Below are positions 19,966-27,483 of a stretch of DNA of 64,000 bases, piece after piece. A program made the position numbers and the translations under genes. This DNA comes from Roseicyclus persicicus. GTDB taxonomy: Bacteria; Pseudomonadota; Alphaproteobacteria; Rhodobacterales; Rhodobacteraceae. A model generated the notes under the pieces. The model searched no databases. It was given only the letters and a program-made list of their open reading frames with translations, and was not told the DNA's origin. Every line of letters begins with the position of its first letter. The stretch's first letter is position 1. Location of the stretch: contig NZ_JAAZQQ010000001.1 in the NCBI RefSeq assembly GCF_012395815.1, forward strand, positions 310,001 to 374,000, given 5' to 3'.

Positions 19966-19980
19966 CGCCCATTTTGGGCG
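19966..19980. promoter_or_regulatory. Candidate operator in a divergent promoter region
   Basis: CGCCCA and TGGGCG form a 6-bp inverted repeat with spacer TTT, between the winged-helix regulator and the outer-membrane protein gene. It is a candidate site for the regulator; no strong promoter hexamers were identified around it. Confidence 0.35.
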
Positions 19981-20050
19981 CCTATGATCTTGTCACGGAA
20001 TTGGCACCGGTTTCAAATGCGTTAGCGCACATAGCTTCAGGTTTTTTTTC

Positions 20051-21532
20051 ATGACCCAGCACAGGATGGGGCCACGGCCCACGACGGGGATGCGGACCGC
20101 CGGGGCGCGTCGCCCCGGGCGGCGGCGGATGGCCGCGCTGGCCGCGGCGGCCCTTGTCGGGCCCACGCTGGCCACGGCGCAGGGCGCGGATCCCTTCCTT
20201 CTCCACGAGGACAACAGCACCACGGTTCGCGCCACGCTGCAGTTCGGCGCGAACCTCGTCAGCGAGGGCAACCTGTTCTGGAACCTGGCCGATTTCGCGG
20301 CGCCCGGGTCCGGGTTCGACTCGGATGCCACCTGGCTCGAGATCTACGTGAAACCCGGGCTCAGCTTCGAGACCGCGCTGGACAACGGCGCGGCGATCTA
20401 CGGGCGGCTGTCGGCGGTGGCCTCCTACACCTTCGGGACCGACGCCTTCGACGTCTCCGACACCGGGCGCCTGACGCTGGAGGAAAGCTACGCCGGCGTC
20501 CGCCTGCCGCTGGGCGACGGGCCGGTGCTGGATGTCTCGCTCGGCGCGCGCGAGCTGCGGCTTGGCACGGGCATGTTGATCTCGGACGGGGCCTCGGACG
20601 GGTTCGAGCGCGGGGCGCTCAAGTTCGGCCCGCGCCGCGCCTGGGAGATGGCGGCCATCGCCGAGCTGACGGCGGGCGACACCACCGGCACGCTGTTCTA
20701 CATCGACCCGCGCGAATTGCCGGGCAGCGACAACGGTAACGCGCTGGCGGGCCTCGACCTGCGCTACGACGACCCGGCGGGCGGCTACCTCGGCCTGACC
20801 TACGTGAACGTGCTCGAATCCCGCGCGCCGTATCCGCAGGTGGTGGGCGGCGCGCCCAACATCATCCCCGGCGCGCGCGAGGGCACCAACACGCTCAACC
20901 TCTACGCGCGGACCAACCCCTTCGCGGGTGCGCTCGAGGGGCTCTACCTGACCACCGATCTGGCCTACCAGTGGAACGACCGGATCGACCTGACCTCCTG
21001 GGCGGGGCGGGTGCAGGTGGGCTATACCTTCGCCGACGCGCCCTGGTCGCCGACGATCAGCTACGGCTACCAGACCTTCTCGGGCGACGACCCGGACACG
21101 CCCGAACTGGAACGGTTCGACCCGCTCTACTACGACGGCTCGCCCAGCGCCTGGGCCACCGGCTCCAAGTCGGCGATGGTGTTCATCAACTCCAACGTGC
21201 AGTCGCACAACCTCGCGCTGTCGCTGCAGCCGACGCAGCGCGACACCTTCACCTTCCGCTACGCCCATGTGCGCGCCAACGAGCTGGGCAGCCCGCTCCA
21301 GTTCGGGCAGGCCACGCGGCCGGGCGGGGCGGGGGCGGACCTCGTGACCGGGGTGACCGACGCGCATCTCTCGGACGATTTCTTCATCGAGTACCGCCGC
21401 ATCATCAACCGCAACACCTTCCTGACCGCCGGCATCAGTGTCGCCGTGCCCGGGGAAGGGATCCGCAGCGCATTCCCCGGGGAGGACCCGAACTGGGTAG
21501 GAGGTTTCGTCAATGTCGTATTCAATTTCTAG
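20051..21532 (+). CDS. Alginate-export-type outer membrane beta-barrel protein
   Basis: This 493-residue protein has a long basic leader (RRPGRRRM) before a signal peptide ending TLATAQG near residue 45. The mature part is built of alternating strands with aromatic ends and finishes in VNVVFNF, the terminal Phe expected for Bam-dependent insertion. Blocks such as ATWLEIYVKPGLSFET, ESYAGVRLP and DFFIEYRRIINRNTFL fit the alginate_export (AlgE-like) 18-strand family. It probably carries an anionic or oligomeric substrate. The 20-base overlap with the hydrolase gene suggests one unit. The start is uncertain: there is no clear SD before 20051, and ATGs at 20090 and 20129 are alternatives. Confidence 0.82.
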   Translation: MTQHRMGPRPTTGMRTAGARRPGRRRMAALAAAALVGPTLATAQGADPFLLHEDNSTTVRATLQFGANLVSEGNLFWNLADFAAPGSGFDSDATWLEIYVKPGLSFETALDNGAAIYGRLSAVASYTFGTDAFDVSDTGRLTLEESYAGVRLPLGDGPVLDVSLGARELRLGTGMLISDGASDGFERGALKFGPRRAWEMAAIAELTAGDTTGTLFYIDPRELPGSDNGNALAGLDLRYDDPAGGYLGLTYVNVLESRAPYPQVVGGAPNIIPGAREGTNTLNLYARTNPFAGALEGLYLTTDLAYQWNDRIDLTSWAGRVQVGYTFADAPWSPTISYGYQTFSGDDPDTPELERFDPLYYDGSPSAWATGSKSAMVFINSNVQSHNLALSLQPTQRDTFTFRYAHVRANELGSPLQFGQATRPGGAGADLVTGVTDAHLSDDFFIEYRRIINRNTFLTAGISVAVPGEGIRSAFPGEDPNWVGGFVNVVFNF

Positions 21533-22853
21533 GCTGGTCCCCCTCGTGGCCGGCACCGCGCTGGGGCTGTCGGCCATGGTGACGGACGTGCACGCACAAG
21601 CAGATGGCTTTCTGTCCGCGCAGGAGTCAGACCCCCGCGTGATGGGCTGGATGGAGGGTTTTCCGCCGCCGCCCGAGCTGCGCATCACCAACCCGGACTC
21701 GGTGTTCTTCAGCTTTCCGCGGATGCGCTGGTCGGTCTGCCACCTGCGCGAGTTCCTGCCCACCGAACAGGTCAGCCGCGGCCTCGGCGCGCCCACGCCG
21801 CTGGAATACGCGCTGGACGACGGCATCGACGCCGTCACCTTCCGCCCGCTGCGCGGCGACGTCGAGGAAATGACCTGGGAAGAGTCGCTCTGGGCGAACT
21901 ACACCGACGGCATCCTGATCCTGCACCGGGGGCGCATCGTCTACGAGCGCTACTTCGGCTGCCTCGAGGAGGCCGGCCAGCATGCCGCCATGTCGATGAC
22001 CAAGTCCTTCACCGGCACGCTGGCCGAGATGCTGGTGGCCGAGGGCACGCTGGACGACACCGCGCTGGTGCAGGACATCATCCCCGAGCTGGAGGTCAGC
22101 GCCTTCGGGTCGGCCACGGTGCGGCAGGTCATGGACATGACCACGGCCTTCGAGTTCAGCGAGGATTACGGCGATCCGAACGCCGCGATCTGGGTCTACA
22201 ACGCCGCCGCCAGCCCGTTCCCGCGGGCGGCCGACTACACCGGCCCGAACGGCTATTTCGAGTTCCTGCAGACGGTCGGCCCCGACCCGGACGGGCTGGA
22301 GCACGGGGTGGAGTTCCATTACCGCACGCCCAACTCGGACGTGCTGGGCTGGATCATCAGCCGCGTCAGCGGGATGGAGGTGACCGAGCTCCTGTCCGAG
22401 CGGATCTGGAGCCGCATGGGCGCCGAGCAGGACGCCTACATGACCGTGGACGGGGTGGGCACGCCCTTTGCCGGCGGCGGCCTGTCGGCGGGTCTGCGCG
22501 ACCTCGGGCGGTTCGGGCAGATCGTGCTGAACGGCGGCGAGTGGCAGGGCGAGCAGCTGATCCCGGCGGCGGCCATCGACAGCATCCGCGGCGGCGGCAG
22601 CCTGGAGGCCTTCGCGGCGGCGGGCTATGCCGACCTTGCCGGCGGCAGCTACCGGGGCCAGTGGTGGATCTTCAACAACGCCCACGGCGCCTTCGCGGCG
22701 CGCGGCGTGCATGGCCAGACGATCTACATCGACCCGACCGCCGAGATGGTGATCGTGCGCTTCGCGTCCTACCCCATCGCCTTCAACAGCCGGATCGACC
22801 CCACGTCCCTGCCGGCCTACCAGGCGGTGGCCGAGTACCTGATGGCCCAGTGA
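21513..22853 (+). CDS. Secreted serine hydrolase, beta-lactamase class C / NylB-like
   Basis: This 446-residue protein has a signal peptide (cleavage after DVHAQ near residue 29). The catalytic SxxK is SMTK (Ser161-Lys164) and the general-base tyrosine is Tyr270 in YRTPNSDVLGWI, a pattern closest to 6-aminohexanoate-dimer hydrolase and related carboxylesterases rather than true AmpC. HGQTIYID near the C-terminus stands in for the KTG strand. GGAGG lies 8 bases before the start. The gene overlaps the outer-membrane channel gene by 20 bases, which suggests that an amide or ester oligomer is imported and cut in the periplasm. Confidence 0.88.
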   Translation: MSYSISRLVPLVAGTALGLSAMVTDVHAQADGFLSAQESDPRVMGWMEGFPPPPELRITNPDSVFFSFPRMRWSVCHLREFLPTEQVSRGLGAPTPLEYALDDGIDAVTFRPLRGDVEEMTWEESLWANYTDGILILHRGRIVYERYFGCLEEAGQHAAMSMTKSFTGTLAEMLVAEGTLDDTALVQDIIPELEVSAFGSATVRQVMDMTTAFEFSEDYGDPNAAIWVYNAAASPFPRAADYTGPNGYFEFLQTVGPDPDGLEHGVEFHYRTPNSDVLGWIISRVSGMEVTELLSERIWSRMGAEQDAYMTVDGVGTPFAGGGLSAGLRDLGRFGQIVLNGGEWQGEQLIPAAAIDSIRGGGSLEAFAAAGYADLAGGSYRGQWWIFNNAHGAFAARGVHGQTIYIDPTAEMVIVRFASYPIAFNSRIDPTSLPAYQAVAEYLMAQ

Positions 22854-22860
22854 CGGGCGC

Positions 22861-22884
22861 GGGGGGGCCATGCGCGGCCCCCCC
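22861..22884 (+). terminator. GC-rich hairpin after the serine hydrolase
   Basis: GGGGGGGCC and GGCCCCCCC form a perfect 9-bp stem with loop ATGCGC, 7 bases past the stop codon. There is no T-tract, so termination may be weak or the hairpin may protect the mRNA end. Confidence 0.55.
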
Positions 22885-22922
22885 GTGTCCCCCAAGCCCC
22901 GCCGCATCCGGCAGAGCCGATC

Positions 22923-23465
22923 ATGACCCGTATCCTGCAGCTTCTCGGACCCATGCTCGCCTGCTTCCTGATGCTGGCGGGGCCCAGCTTCGCCCAGGAC
23001 CAGGCCGCCCGCGTGGTCGTGCCCGGCGCGCCGCCCGGCGGGGCCTATGTCGATGGCTGCTACCGGGTCGACCGGCCGCTGTATGGCCCCTACCGGATCC
23101 GGCTCTGCTTCGGGAACCGGGGGCAGGGCACCTACGCCGTGCAGGGGCCGCAGCTGACCTGCGAGGGGCGGCTGACCTGGCGGGTCGCCGGCGACACGGT
23201 CAACCTCTCGCTCCGGCGGACGTCGTGCAACCTCGGGCGGGCCTGGGCCGCGGCCGAGGTCACCTGCCGCCCGCGTGGCCTGGTGAGCGTGCTGCTGGAC
23301 GAGCTGATCCGCGAGATCACCGGGCAGGGCAGCGGCCGGCCGCGCGTCGTGGTGCCCGACCGGCCGACCGTCGGGCGCCTGACCTGCACCTACTACCCGA
23401 CCGTCGCGGGTGCCCCGATCCGGCCCTTCTTCGCCAACCGCATCCTGCAGGAGCCGCGCTCGTGA
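22923..23465 (+). CDS. Secreted protein of unknown function
   Basis: This 180-residue protein has a signal peptide (MTRILQLLGPMLACFLMLAG, cleaved after FAQ). The mature part has seven cysteines, in GGAYVDGCYRVDRPLYGPYR, LTCEGRLTWRV, RRTSCNLGRAW and RLTCTYYPTVAG, and is rich in Arg, Gly and Val. The repeated VVVPGAP/RVVVPDRP phrases suggest a duplicated edge strand. No family is recognised. Confidence 0.7.
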   Translation: MTRILQLLGPMLACFLMLAGPSFAQDQAARVVVPGAPPGGAYVDGCYRVDRPLYGPYRIRLCFGNRGQGTYAVQGPQLTCEGRLTWRVAGDTVNLSLRRTSCNLGRAWAAAEVTCRPRGLVSVLLDELIREITGQGSGRPRVVVPDRPTVGRLTCTYYPTVAGAPIRPFFANRILQEPRS

Positions 23466-23509
23466 CCGCCGCGCCCTGCGCCCGCAACACCACCCCCTGA
23501 GGCCCCCGC

Positions 23510-24016
23510 ATGGCAGGACCCGCCCCGCACCCCACCACCGGCTGGCACGGCATCGACCGGGCCGCCTTCGGCCTCGTCTACGGCGCCATCACGGTGCTCA
23601 GCCTGCTGATGGCCATGGGCGACCACCCCGAGGCCCCCTACGAGACGGCCGCCATCCTGTTCGGCTCGGTGCTGGCGGTGACGCTGGCCAAGGCCTTTGC
23701 CGAGCTGCTCGCCCATGCCCTCGACACCGGCGAGCGCCTGACGCGTGGCGCCTGGCGCGCGGCGTGGCGGCACAGCGCGCCGACGCTGGCGGTGGCGAAC
23801 CTGCCGACGCTCCTGTTCGTGGCCGCGGGCCTCGGCTGGCTGCGGGTCGAGGCGGCGGGCGGGCTTGCCCAAGGCGTCTGCGTGCTGGTGCTGATGCTGG
23901 TCGGGGCGCGGGTGGGCTGGGTGATCGACCGCAGGCCCCTGCCCGCGATCGGCGGGGCGTTCTTCGCGGGCGGGATCGGCGCGGCGCTGGCGCTGATGAA
24001 GTTCGTCATCCATTGA
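23510..24016 (+). CDS. Small integral membrane protein of unknown function
   Basis: This 168-residue protein has four to five predicted membrane helices ([84 protein letters not shown]). [18 protein letters not shown] and the paired Arg/His residues of RAAWRHSAP lie in the first cytoplasmic loop. No family is recognised. It precedes cmk with a 73-base gap. Confidence 0.7.
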   Translation: MAGPAPHPTTGWHGIDRAAFGLVYGAITVLSLLMAMGDHPEAPYETAAILFGSVLAVTLAKAFAELLAHALDTGERLTRGAWRAAWRHSAPTLAVANLPTLLFVAAGLGWLRVEAAGGLAQGVCVLVLMLVGARVGWVIDRRPLPAIGGAFFAGGIGAALALMKFVIH

Positions 24017-24089
24017 CCGCCGCCGCCGACCCGCCGTGGCGCGCCCTTGGCCCTTGCCCATCGCGCGGTCCTCTGGTTCAACCGCCGCC

Positions 24090-24698
24090 ATGAGCTTCAC
24101 AGTCGCCATCGACGGGCCCGCCGCGGCGGGCAAGGGCACGATCTCCCGCGCCGTGGCGGCGCATTTCGGCTTTGCCCATCTCGACACCGGCCTGCTGTAC
24201 CGCGCCGTGGGGCGGCGGATGCTGGCGGGCGAGGCCCCCATCGCCGCGGCCGGGGCGCTGACGCCCGAGGACCTGAGCGACCCCGATGCGCTGCGCACCG
24301 CGGCCATCGCCGAGGCGGCGAGCAAGGTCGCCGTCATCCCCGAGGTGCGGGCCGCGCTGCTCGACTTCCAGCGCGCCTTCGCCCGGCGGGCCGGCGGCGC
24401 CGTGCTCGACGGGCGCGACATCGGCACGGTGATCTGCCCCGAGGCCGAGGTGAAGCTGTTCGTCACCGCCAGCCCCGAGGTCCGCGCCGAGCGCCGGCTC
24501 AAGGAGCTGCGCGCCGCCGGCCACGACACCGACTACGCCACCGTTCTGGCCGATGTCCTGAGCCGCGACGCCCGCGACGCCGAGCGCGCGACCGCGCCGA
24601 TGCTGGCCGCCGCCGACGCCCTGACGCTGGACACCAGCGCGATGACCATCGACGAGGCCGTCGCCGCGGCCATCGCGGCGGTCGGGGCGCGGCGTTAG
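24090..24698 (+). CDS. cmk: Cytidylate kinase
   Basis: This 202-residue kinase phosphorylates CMP and dCMP using ATP. The P-loop is [10 protein letters not shown] (residues 8-17), followed by [12 protein letters not shown], the conserved [13 protein letters not shown] and the lid region RAERRLKEL. The start MSFTVAIDG is canonical; a longer frame from 24036 is not supported. It lies directly upstream of rpsA, the common cmk-rpsA order. The two are separated by a likely rpsA promoter and a terminator-like hairpin. Confidence 0.95.
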   Translation: MSFTVAIDGPAAAGKGTISRAVAAHFGFAHLDTGLLYRAVGRRMLAGEAPIAAAGALTPEDLSDPDALRTAAIAEAASKVAVIPEVRAALLDFQRAFARRAGGAVLDGRDIGTVICPEAEVKLFVTASPEVRAERRLKELRAAGHDTDYATVLADVLSRDARDAERATAPMLAAADALTLDTSAMTIDEAVAAAIAAVGARR

Positions 24699-24719
24699 GG
24701 CCGGACCCGCCCGTGCCCC

Positions 24720-24748
24720 TTGCGCCGAAGGCCCCGCGCGGGTATACG
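24720..24748 (+). promoter_or_regulatory. rpsA promoter
   Basis: TTGCGC (24720-24725) and TATACG (24743-24748) are separated by 17 bases, 22 bases after the cmk stop. The hexamers match alphaproteobacterial housekeeping promoters well. The transcript would have a leader of about 150 bases containing the hairpin at 24796-24817. Confidence 0.6.
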
Positions 24749-24795
24749 CGCGGCCGTCAACACGGCGATCAACGCCGGAAGCAGAGAGATCGAGC

Positions 24796-24826
24796 AGGGT
24801 CGGCCTTCACCGACCCTCTTTGTTTT
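24796..24826 (+). terminator. Terminator or attenuator in the cmk-rpsA gap
   Basis: AGGGTCGG and CCGACCCT form an 8-bp stem with loop CCTTCA, followed by CTTTGTTTT. It could simply end the cmk transcript, but the promoter at 24720-24748 lies upstream of it, so it would also act on the rpsA leader and yield a short RNA of about 70 bases. Confidence 0.75.
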
Positions 24827-24907
24827 CCGGACCGCCGCGAGGCACCCCAAAAGACCGGCGGAGACAACCGCGCGGCCAGCAAAAGCGAAAAAGGATACCG
24901 AGACCGC

Positions 24908-26587
24908 ATGTGCGCTAAAGCCACCATGGAGGAATTCGAAGCCCTCCTGAACGAAAGCTTCGAAATCGACACGCCCGACGAGGGCAGCGTCGTCAAGGGC
25001 AAGGTCATCGCCATCGAGGCGGGCCAGGCCATCATCGATGTCGGCTACAAGATGGAAGGCCGCATCGACCTCAAGGAATTCGCGAACCCCGGTGAAGCCC
25101 CGACCATCGCCGTCGGCGACGAGGTCGAGGTGTACCTCCGCAACGTCGAGAACGCCCGTGGCGAGGCTGTCCTCAGCCGCGAGATGGCGCGCCGCGAAGC
25201 CGCCTGGGATCGCCTCGAAAAGGCCTATGCCGCCGAGGAGCGCGTCGACGGCGCCATCTTCGGCCGCGTCAAGGGTGGCTTCACCGTCGATCTCGGCGGC
25301 GCCGTGGCGTTCCTGCCCGGTTCGCAGGTCGACGTGCGCCCGGTGCGCGACGCGGGCCCGCTCATGGGCCTCAAGCAGCCCTTCCAGATCCTCAAGATGG
25401 ACCGCCGCCGCGGCAACATCGTGGTCTCGCGCCGCGCGATCCTGGAAGAGTCCCGCGCCGAGCAGCGCGCCGAGGTGATCGGCAAGCTGAACGAGGGCGA
25501 CGTGGTCGACGGCGTGGTCAAGAACATCACCGAGTACGGCGCCTTCGTCGACCTCGGCGGTGTGGACGGCCTGCTGCACGTGACCGACATGGCCTGGCGC
25601 CGCGTCAACGACCCCAAGGAGATCCTGTCGATCGGCGAGACCGTCAAGGTCCAGGTCATCAAGGTCAACAAGGACACCCACCGCATCAGCCTGGGCATGA
25701 AGCAGCTGCAGGACGATCCGTGGGATTCGGTCGAGCGCAAGTTCCCGCTGGAATCGGTCCACACCGGCCGCGTCACCAACATCACCGACTACGGCGCCTT
25801 CGTGGAGCTGGAGCCGGGGGTCGAGGGCCTGGTGCACGTCTCGGAAATGTCCTGGACCAAGAAGAACGTCCATCCCGGCAAGATCGTCTCCACCTCCCAG
25901 GAGGTCGAGGTCATGGTGCTGGAGATCGACACCCAGAAGCGCCGCGTGTCGCTGGGTCTCAAGCAGACCATGCGCAACCCCTGGGAGGTCTTCGAGGAGA
26001 CCCACCCCGTGGGCACCGTGGTCGAGGGCGAGGTCAAGAACATCACCGAGTTCGGCCTGTTCGTCGGCCTGCCGGGCGACATCGACGGCATGGTCCACCT
26101 GTCCGACCTGACCTGGGAAGGCCGGGGCGAGGACGTGATCGGCGAGTATCGCAAGGGTGACGTGGTCAAGGCCGTCGTCACCGAGGTCGACACCGACAAG
26201 GAGCGCATCTCGCTCTCGATCAAGGCGGTGGAAGGCGACCCCTTCGCCGAGGCGATCGGCGGCGTGAAGCGTGGCTCGATCATCACCGTCACCGTGACGG
26301 CGATCGAGGATGGCGGGATCGAGGTGGAGTACGAGGGCATGAAGTCCTTCATCCGCCGCTCGGACCTGTCGCGCGACCGCTCCGAACAGCGCCCCGAGCG
26401 CTTCCAGAAGGGCGACAAGGTCGACGTCCGCGTCACCAACGTCGACCCCAAGACCCGCCGCCTGGGCCTGTCGATCAAGGCCCGCGAGATCGCGGAAGAG
26501 AAGGAAGCGGTCGAACAGTACGGCTCGTCCGACTCGGGCGCGTCGCTGGGCGACATCCTCGGCGCGGCCCTCAAGCGCGACGAGTGA
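24908..26587 (+). CDS. rpsA: 30S ribosomal protein S1
   Basis: This 559-residue protein binds mRNA and brings it to the 30S subunit. Six consecutive S1/OB repeats are visible: GSVVKGKVIAIEAGQAIIDV, VDGAIFGRVKGGFTVDLGG, then four typical repeats starting with GDVVDGVVKNITEYGAFVDL and ending RVTNVDPKTRRLGLSIKARE. The length equals that of E. coli S1. The start MCAKATMEEFEALLNESFE is used because the family begins a few residues before MEEFEALL. It has a long structured leader and a strong terminator. Confidence 0.97.
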   Translation: MCAKATMEEFEALLNESFEIDTPDEGSVVKGKVIAIEAGQAIIDVGYKMEGRIDLKEFANPGEAPTIAVGDEVEVYLRNVENARGEAVLSREMARREAAWDRLEKAYAAEERVDGAIFGRVKGGFTVDLGGAVAFLPGSQVDVRPVRDAGPLMGLKQPFQILKMDRRRGNIVVSRRAILEESRAEQRAEVIGKLNEGDVVDGVVKNITEYGAFVDLGGVDGLLHVTDMAWRRVNDPKEILSIGETVKVQVIKVNKDTHRISLGMKQLQDDPWDSVERKFPLESVHTGRVTNITDYGAFVELEPGVEGLVHVSEMSWTKKNVHPGKIVSTSQEVEVMVLEIDTQKRRVSLGLKQTMRNPWEVFEETHPVGTVVEGEVKNITEFGLFVGLPGDIDGMVHLSDLTWEGRGEDVIGEYRKGDVVKAVVTEVDTDKERISLSIKAVEGDPFAEAIGGVKRGSIITVTVTAIEDGGIEVEYEGMKSFIRRSDLSRDRSEQRPERFQKGDKVDVRVTNVDPKTRRLGLSIKAREIAEEKEAVEQYGSSDSGASLGDILGAALKRDE

Positions 26588-26607
26588 TCGCCGCCTGCAC
26601 GGCATCG

Positions 26608-26636
26608 AAAGGCCCCGCTTCGGCGGGGCCTTTTTT
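26608..26636 (+). terminator. rpsA terminator
   Basis: AAAGGCCCCGC and GCGGGGCCTTT form an 11-bp stem closed by a TTCG tetraloop, then TTT. It starts 20 bases after the rpsA stop and is a textbook intrinsic terminator. Confidence 0.95.
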
Positions 26637-26778
26637 CATGTGCGGGCCGCGCGAAATCTGTGGATAACCCCCGGCGCGCGGGCGGCTGTCATCGAGGTGT
26701 CACAGACCGCGCGCACCTTTCGCGGCGTCGGGCAGCTCGTCCCCAACATCCCCGCTGCCCGGCCCGCCGTCCCTTGAG
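26637..26778 (+). other. Non-coding stretch with a DnaA-box match before an orphan terminator
   Basis: The 332-base gap between rpsA and the next regulator holds no persuasive gene. It contains TGTGGATAA (26659-26667), a perfect match to the DnaA box on the minus strand, and a direct repeat TGTCA-N6-TGTCA near 26688-26703. A 26-codon GTG frame ends just before the next terminator but has no SD. Because rpsA is already terminated at 26636, the terminator at 26779 needs another transcript, so a small RNA from here is possible. Confidence 0.35.
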
Positions 26779-26815
26779 CAGGCCCCGCGTCCCCCGACGC
26801 GGGGCCTGTGTCTTG
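26779..26815 (+). terminator. Strong orphan terminator
   Basis: CAGGCCCCGCGTC and GACGCGGGGCCTG form a perfect 13-bp stem with loop CCCC (26779-26808), followed by TGTCTTG. It follows a region without a recognised gene and precedes the GbsR/MarR regulator. Confidence 0.8.
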
Positions 26816-26874
26816 TTCCGTCATTCTGTCGCATCCGTCTGCGGTTGCCCTTGCGGCTGAAAGGGTTACCTCCG

Positions 26875-26892
26875 TTTCAGAAATTTCTGAAA
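26875..26892. promoter_or_regulatory. Candidate operator of the GbsR/MarR regulator
   Basis: TTTCAGAAATTTCTGAAA is a perfect 18-bp palindrome 27 bases before the regulator start. MarR-type proteins bind such sites, so autoregulation and control of the following cydAB genes is likely. Confidence 0.7.
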
Positions 26893-26919
26893 TCTCTGCG
26901 CGAACAGGACTTCGGGACC

Positions 26920-27471
26920 ATGACACTGACCCCCCTCCAGCAGGAGTTCGTCCTGCATTTCGGGGAAATGGGCAGCCGGTGGGGCATCAACCGCACCGTC
27001 GGGCAGATCTATGCCCTGCTGTTCCTCTCCTCCGTGCCGCTGAACGCGGAACAGATCACCGAGGCCCTCGGGATCAGCCGGTCGAACACCTCGATGGGCC
27101 TGAAGGAGCTGCAGAGCTGGACGCTCGTGCGGCTCAAGCATTTCCCCGGCGACCGGCGGGACTATTTCACCACCCCAGACGACCTGTGGGAGATCGTGCG
27201 CACGCTGGTGGCCGAGCGCAAGAAGCGCGAGATCGACCCCACCCTGACCAAGCTGCGGGAGCTCGAGATGCAGGGCCCCGCCGGCGACGACTACGCCGAG
27301 GCCCGCATCGCCGAGCTGCGCGAGCTTATCGAGATGATGACCGGCTTCTACGCCGAGATGGAAAAGCTCGAGACCGAGCGGCTGGTCAAGCTGATGACGC
27401 TGGGCGGCAAGATCGCCGGGCTGATCGACAGGACGGGCGGGATCATCCCGTCGCTCACGAAACGCAAGTAG
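26920..27471 (+). CDS. GbsR/MarR family transcriptional regulator
   Basis: This 183-residue winged-helix protein begins MTLTPLQQEFVLHFGEMGSR, with GINRTVGQIYALLFLS and the recognition region LNAEQITEALGISRSNTSMG. The wing is LVRLKHFPGDRRDYFTTPDD. The C-terminal coiled region (EMEKLETERLVKLM) should dimerise. The start at 26920 has AGGA 10 bases upstream; a longer frame would run through the palindromic operator. It lies 12 bases before cydA, so it probably controls the oxidase genes in response to a respiratory or redox cue that the sequence does not show. Confidence 0.88.
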   Translation: MTLTPLQQEFVLHFGEMGSRWGINRTVGQIYALLFLSSVPLNAEQITEALGISRSNTSMGLKELQSWTLVRLKHFPGDRRDYFTTPDDLWEIVRTLVAERKKREIDPTLTKLRELEMQGPAGDDYAEARIAELRELIEMMTGFYAEMEKLETERLVKLMTLGGKIAGLIDRTGGIIPSLTKRK

Positions 27472-27483
27472 GTAAAGATCGCC

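Noticed and set aside
26659-26667. DnaA box as a sign of a replication origin
   Set aside because: Only one box was seen, with no AT-rich region, box cluster or dnaA/parAB-type neighbours.
26638-26769. Small coding frame between rpsA and the orphan terminator
   Set aside because: The ATG frame stops after nine codons and the GTG frame of 26 codons has no SD or recognisable composition; a non-coding RNA is more likely.
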